Notes: generated by a model not told the origin, from the sequence alone. A stretch of DNA of 64,000 nt from Sordaria brevicollis (GCA_033439795.1 JAUTDP010000010.1:1116001-1180000), one strand, 5' to 3'. Counted from the first letter of the stretch, positions 10,154 to 23,900 are shown. Numbers and translations are program-made.

Positions 10154-11924
10154 ATGTCACTATTCCACGATAACACCACAGACAGGGATTCCGACATGGA
10201 CGTGGACGAACCCGCCTTGCCGACTCTGCCAGTTCCGGACGAACAGCCTGCCATTACCACATATATCCCAGGCATACGCAAAAGATCCCGTGGCTACTAT
10301 GCCCCCCCTCCTCCTTCGACTGGAATGAGCAGCTCTAGTGATCCTGCATATTTCTCGAGCGACGATGATCCAGCACTGGACAACTACTTGCAAGGTCGCC
10401 GCAAGAGGCAATATGTTGGCTCGTGGTTTGATCAAGTACCGGCACCCTCAAATTCTATTATGAATGGTGATGGAGACCCCAGCCTGTCATCGAATCCCCG
10501 GAATAAGCGGCACTTGAAGAGACAACCTGATAGCGGCGTTTGGGTCGGTCAAGATGCGGCAACTGACTCCGATGACGGGATCGACCTACCACCACTTGCT
10601 GCGCGACTCCCTCTCGCTCTTCCAATTGTTAAGCGTATACCAAAACTTAGCCCAGAGGAGCAACGCGCACAAAGCGTTATTCTGAACTGCGTGGACGAGG
10701 GTCGGGAAGAGGTCGATTTAAGGTGAGCCAGGAAATCCGAATTGTCGGCTGGTTTGAGGACAAGTCCATATGTAGGATGCTCTGCTAACTTTTAGTAGTA
10801 ATATGGGTCTGGCCTCAATCTCTGACTCTGTTCTTGAACCACTTGCGGCCCTGACTCCGATTCCCATCGTAGAAAAAGATGTTGCGTTTGTGCCCAGGGA
10901 CCCAAATCTTAAGCTCTTCTTGGGAAACAATCAGCTTTCCAAGTTTCCCGGTGCTCTCCTCAACCTTGAGCACTTGACTGTGCTCAGTCTTCGAAGCAAC
11001 AAGTTGACGGAACTGCCGCCCGCCATTGGGAAGTTGACGAATCTGACAACCCTCAACATCGCCAACAACCGGTTGCGATACCTACCAGGAGAGCTGATGG
11101 ATCTGATGATGAGTGCCGTCGGGCTTCAAACCCTTAACCTCCACCCCAACCCTTTCTTTCAACCACAACACCGGCAGCACTATATTGGTGCAGGGATCAC
11201 GAGCCCACTGGATTACGCTTACGAATCACGCACACGGGGGTGGGACTGGTATGATTTCATATATGACCCAGAGCGGGGCGAAGACTTCACGCTCTTCACT
11301 ACAACACTTTGCGCCCGGACACCGGTCCAATTCTCCAACAGTGCCGGTCACGTTCTCAGCAAGTTCAGTATCCCCGACATGGCTCAACGTCTTACCGATG
11401 CCTCAAAACTACTTGAAACAGAAGACATTGAGTCGTTGTCCATGCCGCCCACTGTTAGGCAGCATCTTGAAGAGGATGGCAAGTTGAAGTCGGAGCGGTC
11501 TTTCCGGCCCAAAGGCCCATCGTCGCTTCTCGCAACCGCGATGCGAGTTGCCGCACGCTCCAAGGACGCAAAATGGTTACCAGACATGTTACGGGCAGAC
11601 GGGTGTCCTTCACACCTTGCGGACCCACTGGAGCGTGCGATCGCGGTCAATAGAATGGGTGGCCAGCAATGTACGGTATGCAGGCGGGAAACACTCTGTC
11701 CCGCGACTGAGTGGATCGAGTTTCGCGAAATTCGGCGCACGACTGTTCAGAAGAGGGTAGATGAAGATGGCAGTCCTTTACCGTGGGTCACGTTTGAGAG
11801 TATCAGCGGGCGCGAAGACGAAGTGTGGGTGCCTTTTCTTCGCAGAGGATGTTCCTGGGCTTGCATACCTACCGTTCTGAACCTTGAAAATGACTCCAAG
11901 TCTAAGTTTGGCGCGGAGATCTGA
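10154..11924 (+). CDS. leucine-rich-repeat protein, function unknown
   Basis: Two exons (10154-10722 and 10796-11924; 73-bp intron with GCTAAC branch) encode 565 residues. The first in-frame ATG gives MSLFHDNTTDRDSD. Residues 1-190 are acidic, Ser-rich and likely disordered with basic RKR patches. Residues about 228-292 hold typical LRRs, with three LxxLxLxxNxLxxLP-type units (LFLGNNQLSKFP, LSLRSNKLTELP, LNIANNRLRYLP). A C-terminal region has paired cysteines starting at 482 (CTVC, later CSWAC), perhaps metal-binding. The layout suggests a scaffold or adaptor conserved in filamentous fungi, but no pathway can be named from the sequence. Confidence 0.85.
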
Positions 11925-12703
11925 AGAGGCAGCGGAACATCGTTAATGGTATTGCAATTTATTGAATCACTTATCTAGTTTACACTTTAACGTTGGGAGC
12001 AGCGGGTTTTGGGCGTATGACGGCAACGGGGGCTTCTAGGGGGTGGCTCATTTCTAGGCAATGTGGTCAACGGGCATGGAATGGAAGTTGCTATGTGGAT
12101 AAGGGTCATGATGACGGGTGTTGGTAAAAGCTGGCTCTTGTTGTATTTTCTGGGGCAGTATTTCTCGCAGAGCGTCAATACCTAGCGAACAATTGTCGAA
12201 TCACAAGAAGTTGGTTGCTCTTTCGCTTTTACAATATTTCCCGTTTTGGAGGTGAAGTTTATGGAATGTGCTTGCCAAGGATCTCGACACTCCACCAGTA
12301 AACAGCGGGGAGCTCTGAAGTCTGAACAGGGAGGAAATTCGGGGACCCCTCCAGCCCGGGCTAGGTGCTACGTCTCCTACAGGGGAGAGCTACCTACAGT
12401 CCTACACAGTAATGTTGTTTCAACGTCACATCTTCCCAACATTGAGAGGATCCAGCTCCATCCACCTGTTTCTCTCGCGTCATCTCTTCCATTCATTCTG
12501 TTGGTGTTTTCAGCTGCCCAACTCGATTCAGCCAAGCTCTTCCAACACAATCAGTTTTACGACCAGCAACATCGAAGCCACCCGAATGCTAATGGCGATT
12601 GCGTTCCAGTAGATTGCATTTCTAAAGCTACCAATTCCCAACACTCTTTGGCGCGGGCCAAAGCAGTGCCGCTCGATTACCACCACCACCATCACACACC
12701 GAT
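11925..12703. promoter_or_regulatory. intergenic region upstream of EMC1
   Basis: About 780 bp separating two plus-strand genes. An open frame beginning at 12246 runs into the EMC1 start in another phase, but it is low-complexity (His and Ser runs) and is not a gene. The region should hold the EMC1 promoter and leader. Confidence 0.5.
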
Positions 12704-15696
12704 ATGCACCTCCCGACCCAGCTATCGGCCCTCCTCCTGGTCGCGCTGCCGTCCGTGGTACGCGCCGTGTTCCAGGACGAGGTCGGCCATATCGACTACC
12801 ACCACGAGCTCCTGGGCCTCCCCCAGCGCGAAACCACCTTCTTCCACAAGCCGAGGCGAGACGATAAGGCGAGCTTGCTCTATACCCTCAGCGATGTCGG
12901 CGTGCTCGGCGCCGTCAACCCCAGCAGCGGTGCCGTCCTTTGGCGACAGCTGCTCAATGGCACCATTACCGACGGCGGCGGCTTCTTGCGCGCGGGCGAA
13001 GGCCAGAACTGGCTGGCTAGCGCCTACGGCCAGTCGGTACACGCGTGGGACGCCGTGAACGGGAGGAATAAGTTCTGGATGGACTTTGCGGGCGAGGTCA
13101 AAGACCTGGAGGTCATGGAGATGACAGAGAACAACAGGAAGGATATTCTGGCCTTGTTCGACGAGAGCGAGTCGACTGTGCTCAGGAGGTTGAGCGGCAA
13201 CGATGGAAGGGTCGTGTGGGAGTTTAAGGAGACCACTGGCGATGTCCCTCTTCAGATCAGCACCAACGTGGAAAAGGTCTTCGTCATCAGCCTTCGCGGA
13301 TCTGCCGGCGCGTACAACATCAAGGTCACTGTTCTGGACGCCCTCAGCGGGAAGTTCGAGGACGAGCTCGTGATTGGAACTAAAGCGGACGTTCACGACA
13401 AGGGCGATGTCATTCTCGTTGGTGCCAACTCGGCTGCTCCTATCATTGCCTGGACCGATGATGTCCGCCAGAAGCTTCGCGTCAGCGTTCTTGGACAGAA
13501 GACGCGCCAGGAATTCCCCTTGCCCGCCGACACTATCTCTGTCGAGATCCATGCTCCCCATCTCGTCCAGTCTCTGCCGCACTTCCTCGTGCACAGCAAA
13601 ACCGCTACCGGCCATACCGCTGAGGTGTATCACGTTGATCTTAGGACGAACGTCATCACCAAGGCTTACCAGCTCCCTATTGCTTCAGGACTCGGCGCTT
13701 TCTCCACAGGCTCTAACGGTGCTAACGTCTACTTTACTCGTATTACCGACGAGGAGTTGGTCATTTTCTCGTCTGCCTCGGACTCTGTGCTTGGCCGCTG
13801 GCCCCTGAAGACCACCGAAACCAGGCTGGTTGCCCTTCATGGTGTCTCTGAGGTTGTCAAGAAGACCGGCTCCGACAGCTATGCTGTCAGGTCAGCCGCT
13901 GTCACTGACACCGACGAGTGGATCCTCATCCGCAACGGAGACGTCGCCTGGTCTCGCCCTGAAGGCTTGACGGGAGTTGTTGCAGCCACTTTCGCGGAGA
14001 TTCCCGAGAGCGAGAACCTCGCCAAGACTCTGGAGCAGGAGGCTCACAGCAACCCCCTCGAGGCCTACATCCACCGCGTTAAGCGTCATATTGAAGACCT
14101 CCAGTATCTGCCTGCATACCTCAACAACATTCCTAGCCGCTTGATGAGCAGTATTCTTGGCACCGAGGTCTCTACTCACGATGGTAAACTTGTTCGTGAT
14201 AGCTTTGGCTTCCATAAGCTCGCTGTTCTGGCTACAAGGCGCGGTATGATCTACGTCCTTGACGCCGGCAACCACGGCAAGATTTTGGCTAGCAAGAGGG
14301 CTTTCGACCTGCCTAAGGGACAGAAGTGGGCTGTTGCTGGAATCAAGGCAGACGACTCAACTGGCATTGTCACTATTATCGGAAAGACCAACGATGAGAC
14401 GATTGTCAAGCTTCTCCCCAGCACCACTTCGTTCAACATGGAGGTGTTTAGCAAGGGACCGGAGGGATCTCCTGCAACCCAGAGTGCTGCTCTTCTCAAC
14501 ACGGCTTCTGGACCCCGTCTTTTCCCTATTGGTTTGGACGGTGAGCTCCAGGGCTTGACCTCCGACATTCTTCCTAACCAGGTCGCTGTTGTGCGCGGCT
14601 CCGATGGAGAGCTGAAGGGCGTCTCGATTGCTGACGGAAAGCAAACCGTCTCTTGGACTTTCTTGCTGCCCAAGTCGCAGAGAATTGTCGACATTGCTAC
14701 TAGACCCTCTCACGATGCCGTCGCCTCCATCGGTCGCGTCCTCGGTGACCGTACTGTCAAGTACAAGTACCTTAACCCCAACACCCTCGTCGTTGCCGCG
14801 GTCGACGAGAGCACCAAGGTTCCTTCTCTTGTTATCTATCTGCTCGACACCGTCTCCGGCCAGATCTTGGCCTCCTCCAAGTACGAGGGTGTTGACCCCA
14901 AGAAGCACATCGAGTGCGCCATGGCGGAAAACTGGTTCACTTGCACCTACTTTGGCCAGTACCGCCTCAGAGACGGCACCCAGTCTCTTAAGGGTTACCA
15001 GATGGTCGTTTCTGATTTGTACGAGACAGAGAAGGCCAACGACAGGGGCGTCCTCGGTGATGCTGAGACCTTTTCCTCTCTTGGACCCATTGACGTCCCT
15101 GGTGAGGTCCCTCTGCCCTCGGTCGTCTCCCAGACCTTCATTCTCAGCGCCCCCATCTCTGCATTGGAGGTCACGCAAACCAGGCAGGGGATCACCTCGC
15201 GTCAGGTCCTGGCTTACCTCCCGGAGACCCACGGCATCGTTGGTATTCCCCGCATGGTTCTCGAACCTCGTCGTCCTGTTGGTCGTGATCCTAACCCGGC
15301 CGAGGTCGAGGAGGGCTTGATCAAGTACCACCCCGCCATCGAGATTGATCCCAAGAGCGTTCACAGCCACCACAGGGACGTGATTGGCGTGCAGAAGATC
15401 ATTGCCGCGCCCGCTGTCGTTGAAAGCACCAGCTTGGTCCTTGCGTACGGCATCGACGTGTTTGGAACCAGAGTGGCACCGAGCTTCTTGTTTGATATCC
15501 TCGGCAAGGGCTTCAACAAGGTCACTCTTATCGGAACTGTGTTGGCGATTACGGCTGGTGTGATGGTGTTGAGTCCTATGGTACGTACAAAACAAAAGCT
15601 GACTATAATGACGTGTGAAAGCGAAACGTGGACTGACAACTTTTTTTCCTTGCGTTTCAGGTTCGGAGAAAGCAAATCAACGCTCTGTGGATGTAA
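12704..15696 (+). CDS. EMC1: ER membrane protein complex subunit 1 (EMC1)
   Basis: Two exons (12704-15580 and 15661-15696; 80-bp intron) encode 970 residues. A signal peptide (residues 1-21, ending VVRA) is followed by VFQDEVGHIDYHHELLG, the conserved start of mature EMC1. Next comes a large lumenal beta-propeller-like region, including LYTLSDVGVLGAVNPSSGAV and related PQQ-like blades. The C-terminal DUF1620-type domain ends in one membrane helix (about 940-959, VTLIGTVLAITAGVMVLSPM) and, after splicing, the short conserved tail VRRKQINALWM. EMC inserts tail-anchored and multipass proteins into the ER membrane. Reading through the intron would replace the conserved tail with unrelated residues, so splicing is strongly supported. 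Confidence 0.95.
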
Positions 15697-15883
15697 GAGT
15701 AAGAGTTTCGGGTGGGTGTACGGCTGAACCCCTGAAAGGGGAAGGCCCATGGGTTGTATAGAAGGATTGCACATGAGCATGAAACAGAAGCGAACGTATT
15801 AATGACATTACAAAAGCAATAGCTATTTTCTTTCATGGGCACTCAACTGTCGACATAGCGGAAGTCTTCAATCGGGAATATCT

Positions 15884-16241
15884 TCATCTTTTCACGTCGT
15901 TACTGCAAGCGTCGCATCCCATGCCAATCAGCGCCCTCCTTGTCACTTGCATTAAACCTGGTGGTTCTTTCATCATCTGAAGCTCCTTCCCATACGCCCC
16001 TGCCATGTCGGTTATTACTTCTTCCGGTTTCTGTCCTCCACACTTGCCAGACGGAACTCCAATCAAGGGAGTGCTCAAAATCTTGTCTTTGTGGCAGGAC
16101 GGGAGCTAAGCAGGTTGTGTGAGAAACAGGCATTTGTTGGTCCTTCAGTTTGGCTTGTGAGTGTGTCATCCGTTTTCTACAGATACTGTTAACTTTGTCA
16201 CTGACCTTAGTCACGGTAACTGTGTATTCACGAACTGACAT
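15884..16241 (-). CDS. possible small gene, 85 residues
   Basis: Two putative exons on the minus strand, convergent with EMC1: exon 1 16206-16241 (MSVREYTVTVTK) and exon 2 15884-16105, joined across a 100-bp intron with GTCAGT donor and CTTAG acceptor, both in phase 0. The product has four cysteines and a varied, protein-like composition (for example STPLIGVPSGKCGGQ and MQVTRRALIGMGCDAC). No family is recognised. The neat splice signals argue for it; the small size and lack of a known relative argue against it. Confidence 0.4.
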
Positions 16242-17558
16242 CGTCAGTATTCCCTTCTTCTCAGCGCGAAGCGCGGCATTACGTGAATGTCTAGGCAACA
16301 CCTATCCCTGAGTCATATGTTACACAATACTATGACCACTCATGTTTAACATCAACTCCAGTCAACGGCTCAACGCGGCTTGTGCCTTTCGTCCAGCGCG
16401 CCTCGACGATCCCCTCCCGTCCTCACCACGCCCGGAGTCGGTTCTAAGCACAGCAACCGTTGAAGATCTTCAGCGAGCTTTAAGAATCTTCTGTGTATCC
16501 AGGGGCACTCATAACCACTTGGCCATGCCAGTCCGCTCCTTGTCACATCCAATATGAGCCGGTCTTCCCCATACAGCAGTCTTCGCCATGGCTCATCAGG
16601 AATTACTCACGATCCTCTTCCCCATTTCCATGTTTTTCAAGTCCTGCGCGTGACAGGCTAGAACTTCCTCTCGGGACAAAAGCTCGGTGAAGTCAGTTCC
16701 ACAACCATCAAACTCTGCCCCTGGGTGGTTGCCTCATCCTTTTTCTCTTGCATTCACCCTGGAAACCTGCCGCAAGGAGGTGACTATCTAGGGGTATTTC
16801 ACCGAGAAACCTAACACGGGAAATCCAACTCGCGTACTAGGCAGTTTCCAGGGTGCGGAGGCATGTCTCTTTTGTGCTGAAATCTCTGTCGCGTCCTCTA
16901 ATGCGTAATGTGACAGAGGTTCAAGGTGGCCGACGGCAGGCAACTCATTCGACAACCCTGGGGGAGGACGCACACCGCTTCTTCCACTGCGGTCTCCGAT
17001 CCCATTCACATCATCTCGACCCTGGGATACTGCTCGAGTCTCGACACAGCCTCTCTCCCAGAGTGTCTCGTTGTAGCTTCTGGCCTCTTTCTTACCCGAG
17101 CAAGCCGCCTTACATGCCTCTCGACCTCTAGAAGTAAAGGACAAGCCTCGTCATCTCCCCAAACTTCTCAACTTCCCCACCACTTGGCTGGCGTCAAGGT
17201 CGTCTCGCCCCGTTGCCTTGTTATCATCCAATACAAAAGGGGATACAACTTCCAGGAGACTCGGTGAAATCTCAGCACCCCAGCCAAGCTGAGCCCAGAC
17301 ATCGGCCATACCCCCAGTTTCTTCATAGAGATTGGATTCCCGGAGCTCCACAGAAGCCAGTCATACTCATCTCGCCCCTGATTTTCCATATCGCCGAATC
17401 ATCGTTACTCCCGAGGCCACTCGGCCATCGTCCAGACTCGCTTGGGTAACCTGATGCCCTCCTACACCGAACAACTGGGCCGTTGAACTCGAAACATGCA
17501 GTCGTAACCTTCCTTTTCTGACACACTTCCCCGACAAGGCAACCAGACTTGTCGTGAC
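16242..17558. other. gene-poor region, left of the MITE-like element
   Basis: About 1.3 kb with overlapping short frames on both strands and no recognised domain. Base composition is ordinary, without the AT-richness of RIP. I see no tRNA or 5S rRNA gene. Confidence 0.5.
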
Positions 17559-17561
17559 AAT

Positions 17562-17958
17562 GGGCCCGTTTGGTTCAACCAGCACAATGCATTTTACTAC
17601 TTGCCCCCCATGGAGGAGGGTACAAAGGCCAAAATGCAGCTAGAGAGGTATTGCAGCCAGATGGGGGCGAGGGAGCGCGTTGTTTTGACCGGGGTTTGAT
17701 TGGCCGGTCATTCTGCTGACAGCTATCTTCTACCTCCAAAGCGTGAAGATAGAAAGTAGCAAAATCGGCGTGCAGAGGCCTACTAATTCCCTTTGTCGGC
17801 CTTCCGAAGGCTATACCTTAGCGCGATACCTCTTCCTGCAAATGACCCCCAACGACCTGCAGCAAAACCCCAGCAATACCACAAAATGTAGTTTGCTACT
17901 TTACAGGGGTCGGATTTGTATGGGAAAACGCGTTTTGCTAGTTGAACCAAACAGGCCC
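17562..17958. mobile_element. MITE-like element with imperfect terminal inverted repeats
   Basis: A 397-bp unit bounded by inverted ends. The left end begins GGGCCCGTTTGGTTCAAC, and the right end read on the minus strand begins GGGCCTGTTTGGTTCAAC. The first 34 positions match at 29. It is flanked on both sides by AAT (17559-17561 and 17959-17961), a likely 3-bp target duplication. No ORF inside is credible, so it would be non-autonomous. The GGG..CGTT.G terminus and 3-bp duplication resemble PIF/Harbinger (Tourist-type) elements, although that group usually duplicates TTA or TAA. It is not AT-enriched, so it was not heavily hit by RIP. Confidence 0.65.
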
Positions 17959-17961
17959 AAT

Positions 17962-20900
17962 GACTCCAGTGTACGCCTTCTTATGAAAATTTCTTCGCCA
18001 TTCGCCCCATGGAGGAAATGCTCTCGGGGTCCTCGGGACTTTTCGAATTCGTAGTGGCGAGTGCGGCGTGGCAACAAGTACTCAGCATCCAGGGCCTCAG
18101 TAACTTCCATCTCGATTGAGCGCCGGATTGGAGTGGGAGAAGCGCGTCGTCATCCGCGTACTCGGTAAGTTGATAGAATTTGATCACGACAGTAAGCCGT
18201 AAGTCGAGAAGCAGTCTGACACGAGGGCACTGCCACCTTCCAAGAGCTGCTAAACCCGAGCCAGGAGCGTTTTGTATTGCCGGAGAGGCAAATCTGGTGA
18301 TCGAAGTAAGAGGTTACGGTTGGTGCTTTGAACTCGAACGTTGAAAGCATTAAAAGTTAAGCCGTTAGAGTTGCAGACTTGGTTGTTGTAGTGTATGCTA
18401 ATCGGCAAATATGTCCGTCCCAGTGGTGTGGTGACGAATGACAATCAGGAGCTAAACCCGGGGTTACACACACAAGAAATATTGGCCGAGATCGGAGCTT
18501 CTAGCCACTGCTAGCATTCGAGCGAGGTGGCTGTGCTGCATTTTCTGTTCGTCGTCAAACCGGACCTGCCGAGTGGGAGACCTCCCCAACGCCACAGCTA
18601 ACAAGTACATTCATAGTGTATAACCATGCATGCCAACTCTTTTCGCCTCCGTTCACACTTCACCGCGCATAACTCACTGCTGAGATCTTCTACACGAGCT
18701 ATGCGATCTACAAGTATACTAATCCCGAGTATTCGGCTCCTAAACTATTTTCAGAGCGGCAACCAACTGTTCGGATTGACCGATTGGCCTTTTTACTAGA
18801 TACCCGGATGCCATGCTTCGGCCCGCTCAGGCCGCTGTACCGGCGCATTCACCAAGCCATCCGTCAAACATTCGACACAGGCGAGCTGAGTGAGGCCATC
18901 ATAAACGGAGATATCAAAGATTACCACAAAGCTGATTGCGCTTGAATTTCAGCTGGCAACACCCGGATGCCTCAGATTCGGGGCAATATTAGAGAGGTGT
19001 AAGGCAATCGCTTCACACCAGCTGAATCTTTCTCGAAGGCCAGACGAAAACGAGCGCATGACTTGGTTGCTGGGGAGACCATCACCATCCTTAGCGTCAT
19101 CTCTTACTAGCCGAGACATTGGCGTCCAGATGCCCCAGGTAGATTGCCTCGCATATCGAGGAAGACGCTATCGTGGAACCGACCACCATGGTCTTTGTTC
19201 AGCCCGCCATATAGTTCAGGATACACAACGATTCGCCGCGTGTTCGGTGTCCCAACCGGAAAGAGGCAAGGCAACTAAGACCTCGTTAAGCTGTTCAGGT
19301 CTCGTGGACGGTCTCGTGCCGGTCTTGATCAGCTGTGGTGCTGTCCTGTCATGAACCAGAACCTGGGTTTGAAGGGAATTAAGGCAAAGTGTGCTTCGTG
19401 ATCGTGATCGTGATTTGGCCCAAAAAGACTGGTTGGAAAAGGCTTCGAGCACGGCGACCAGGACCAAGACCCAATATTCTGTGTACTTCGAGCCTGCGAC
19501 ACCCCCTCCTTTGTTGAATCGTCCCTAAAAAACCCCTTCCGGATCCAAGGCGGTTCATGTAACGAGCGACTTCCGATTACAGCCAACGAAGGTCCTTATT
19601 CCTTTAGGTGATAACGCCTCCACAGAATCGCATCTGGTGTATGCCTATAGCCTGCTTGCTTGCGATTCCATATTGGCCCCAGGTCTCCCGGTGATCACAG
19701 CTGTTCGAGCATCTTCCATGAAGTGGTTGGGGAGTGTCCTCGCTGAGTGTCCACTAATGTTCTCCCGTTGAGTATCTCCGGTCCCATGTCAAGTTTTGGC
19801 GGCATCGATCATAGTTTCCATGCTGTTATCTTCCGACGGCTGACGCTGACAAAATGTTTTGGGCGTGCTGTTATCGGGGCTGTCGTGGGGATCCGGATCG
19901 CAGGCTCGAAGTAGCGCCTTGACAAGCAACTCGACACTCAGGATCCGTGACCAGGCTCGTGGCATCATAACATCAAGACATGCTCGAACAAGGAAGTTCA
20001 CCTTCCGGTCTCCTGTTTTCAGTGCCTAACTTAGGGAAAACACAGATTGGGTGAGGGATGTCGACGTGGCGTGCTTGACAACGTGAGGTCTGCTCATTGG
20101 TCAGGTATTACATTCTATGCCTTGGGTTTCGAACAACGTGGTATAAAGCCGCTCCGTCAGATAAAAAAACTTAGCTTTGTGAAGCTGGTTCTCCAGAATC
20201 AAGCCCTTGTCGTAGTTCAAAGTGTTGGGGCTCAATGAGGGTTTCTCCCCCCACTGTGTTGTCAAATGATCTAAACGGCGGTGTATATGTAGCCAGACCA
20301 TCTCCATGGGTACAGCTCCCTCACCCTGCATGATTATTAGCTGTCCGACACTAGCGCACAGGAATTGAAGCGGTCATTCCCCGGGCAAATCACACAAAAA
20401 TTTCCCGCACGATGAGTTAGGAGGCTGAACTAAGTTAGGCATAGCAACTGCGCATAACGCATTAGGTTTTGGACGCCTTGCGAACTCAGACAGACATCTC
20501 AAGGAGTCAGATAAGGCAATTGTCTTGAAAACTTGCTCAAAGGGCGTCGACGGCGAGGCTTTCGATCGTTGGAATGCTGGTCCGGCACTTGTATCGCCTA
20601 TTGTTTGATGTGAAGGTGGGTCGAGTGAGCAATGGAGACACTTGCGTGTTCACGCATGCAGAGAACCTTCGCGTTCAAGTTTTCGGTGAGAACATCTTTA
20701 TCCATTCGGGGTTTGGAAACGATGAGGCTTACCTTACCGGTTCCGGCCCGGAAGATCGGGAACAATGCGCATAAAACAGTACCAGAAAATGCCACCGGAG
20801 AGCAATGCCGTCGGGCAATTCGGACCGGAAACCCAAGCTATGGCCCGAAAAGAGTCCACATGAACCAAACATAGGGCTCCAACAAGGCTGTGATGGAGAT

Positions 20901-23900
20901 ATTGATACTTCGAAGGTCATTCTTCTCGGTATTGCCAGCAGTTCACATCTTGCTCATAGACAACCCTCTGACCATTTGGAAATAAGTGTCCGAGGTTCAT
21001 CTTGATTAGCTTCATGCCCACATACGCAAGTATTGAGTCATCCACTCACTTCATTCAAATTCGGCGTTCGGTGTGAACACAATAATTGTTGTCATGTTTT
21101 TTCATTATTCAATACAATGATCAGGGAGGTTCATCGTTGTCAGATAATGGGTGGTGAGGAATCTATGTAAGAATCTCCTGACATGGGCAAGGTGCAGTGT
21201 CATTCGACGTCCCCAAAGAGGTTTTCGGTGTCAGTGGCGGAATTAAAGTAAATGGTGCCAAAGTTCTTTCAAAGGAAAGATCAAGCGATACATGCCGTCA
21301 GCGAGCTCTTTATAAGGACATGTTCAATTTCGGAATCCAGTCCTCGACGGAGCGGCCCGTCATGGTCAGTTAGGTGGCTCCTTCCTTTATAAGGTGCCAA
21401 GACCTTATACCTATGGTATCATGACGTATATCGTGAGATTTGGATAGCTGCTTCCTCGCAGCGACCGATTGCGATTGCTTGAAAACATGAAGTCGAATCG
21501 GCTTCTTTCCATAAGTAATGACCCTTTTGTCGCTGTAGGAAAATTCCCTTGCAAAATCCGTGGGCTACTAGTCAGGTCGCACACCCGAACGCATGTCTCA
21601 CTTCTGTCGCTGCAACAGCCGCCGAAACGGATGGATATGAAGCTGATGATCCCCCAAACTTCCTTTTTGAGAAGCCCCCAGCGTCTGTTTGTGAGGTTAT
21701 CATGTCCCCTTCATATGTGATCCACTGTAAGCGAACCATTTCTGAGTCTCAGCTTTCTTGCCCTATGTTTGTGATTGACGGCATATCCACGGCCGACAAG
21801 GCAACGCTATTCACAGCACCGTCTCCGATCGGCGTAAATATCACATGCATCTCGGGAGGGTTATTTGCGAGCAAGGCTGCCTTCTTCGCGGCTGAAACTC
21901 ATATGACCGAGAAAGGCGAGCAATCATATAGTCAAAGTATATCTGGCTGCAATACGTGGCGTCCATGTCTACTGAGGCTGATAAGTTCCTCCCTCAAAGG
22001 AGGTAGGCGGCGATTATGGCTTCGGTGAAGCTTTGTCAGCCGCACGAAGAAGAAGGAGTAGGTGATCAATTACTGACAACCACTATGACAAGCGCGGCAT
22101 CGGCGAGCTGCTATAGGGCATTCTAGCTTGTGATTCAACGAATGCAATTTCAAACCATCCCTGAGAAGCCACGGCACTCTTTGTCCACCCCGTCGGACCA
22201 CAACCCCTCCCTGATACCCTCTTAAACGTTTGCGGCTCGTTTGATGGCACAAACCAACTGCTACTGTGGGCAACAATCGAAAAGTGGCCGCACAATCGGT
22301 GTTTCCCTTCTCAAGCCTCATATGACCTTGACTTTATCCGACATCGAGGCCATTAGTAGCCCGGCTGGAATAAAGATACCGACTGCTTGCTAGTTTGACC
22401 GAAAACTGACAGCCCGTCAGGCAGATAGTAGATTAAGTGGTGTCTGGAAGAGTGCTTCCATGCCATCTGTTTCGTTGTTAGGTCGAGCTAGGCTATGATG
22501 TGGTTAATTACCGATGGATAGACAGAGAGGTTATGGGGCAGCGACGCCATACGGATCCCCAAATACCTTGTGTCTGTCACAGCCCGATTGTTTGCTCCCG
22601 CCACTCTGCTTCTAAACCTCGTAACGTGTTTGCTGAATAGCGGTAATTCACCGCCAACGTGTTAAGGCTACCTTGGATCTGTACTGGTTGGCATAACCTA
22701 CAGTGTTAAGCTGTTGGCTTCTGGAGATGGGCGTTGCGCTGGCTCATGGGCGGTGTAAGTGAGAACGGCCCAAGGCTTTTCCTTGAAACATGTTGAGAGC
22801 ATAACTTGACGTTCTGTAACCACGCATAACAGCAGAATTGTGTATATCGATCTTTGATTAGCAGATATCTTCGATTCGGTAGTCTGCAGATTGCCCAATG
22901 GGTGATGAGAAGTCAGCTTGGTCGACACGGCAAAGCTAAATTGGGTCACAACGGCACCTTTTCAGCCCGAACTGGCTTCAATCGTGAAGATGAATATGTC
23001 TGGGACTTGTCCTTCCATGACCCGTCAACTCATTGCTTTTGACTGCGGAGAGAGGTCTTGTGAGTGAAATAGCCGAACCAACTACTCTTGATATGTTTCC
23101 CGCGTTGACCTACGCCAGTTGTGTAGATAACAGAAATGCTGCAGATTTTAGCAGATACCTGCTGGGCATCTACTAGTTTTGATTTTGGTTTGTACAATGT
23201 CTCCCATGCGTGAGACGTTGTCGGATAGCAAGTCCTCAAGGTTAGTGCGCGAATGATTCAGTACGCTTACACAGGTGTTTAAGCTCGTAAGAGTACGCAG
23301 TTATGTTCGACCGGCCAGCGAGGATCCACGAGTACGAGTTCGCGTCCATGTAAGATCGCCATGCAAACCCTTACCCACTTAGTTTGGGGTCTAAGTCTAC
23401 TCACCAATCCAAGTACACGACAGGAAAGAAGCTGAGAGCTGGCTGCCTGTACGTTCGCGGACAGATAGGTACCTGTACCCTTCGGGCCGTCGTCTCGTAG
23501 TTACATATGTATTGTGGTGGCCCCGGAGTGAAACCGCCAAGTATGTAGCAAGCACCCGATACTGTATCTCGGTTGAAGATCAATGACGGTGCGTTTACTT
23601 GAAAACTGATGACAGCATGAGTTGGGCACCTCAACGGGCTCAAGCTGCCTCCCATATATGTAGCTCTTTGTTTCGAGCCTGATTGAAATTTCATCATCCT
23701 TTTTGTTCACATCTGGCAGGCCAGTGCCTGGGTCTCGGTGAAGGTTGAGAAACGCTAGAGCAAGATGATGAGGACGTCGGTGCTCTTTTGAAGGGGGCTG
23801 TTCAAGGACTTCGTTGGGTTATTAGGTCCGCAGAGCCTCAACTACGTACCATGTCGTAGTGCGCGGACCACTTCCACCCTTTCATTTGCTGCGCTTGAGT

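Noticed and set aside
12246..13058. 270-codon plus-strand frame overlapping the EMC1 start
   Set aside because: Low-complexity His and Ser runs, in a different phase over the EMC1 coding region; it is a shadow of the EMC1 leader and N-terminus.
14357..15595. 412-codon frame antisense to EMC1
   Set aside because: Shadow of EMC1 codon usage with no recognisable domain.
17606..18016. Repeated 12-mer CCCCATGGAGGA inside and just right of the MITE-like element
   Set aside because: Flanking bases do not align and many 12-mer pairs are expected by chance in 64 kb.
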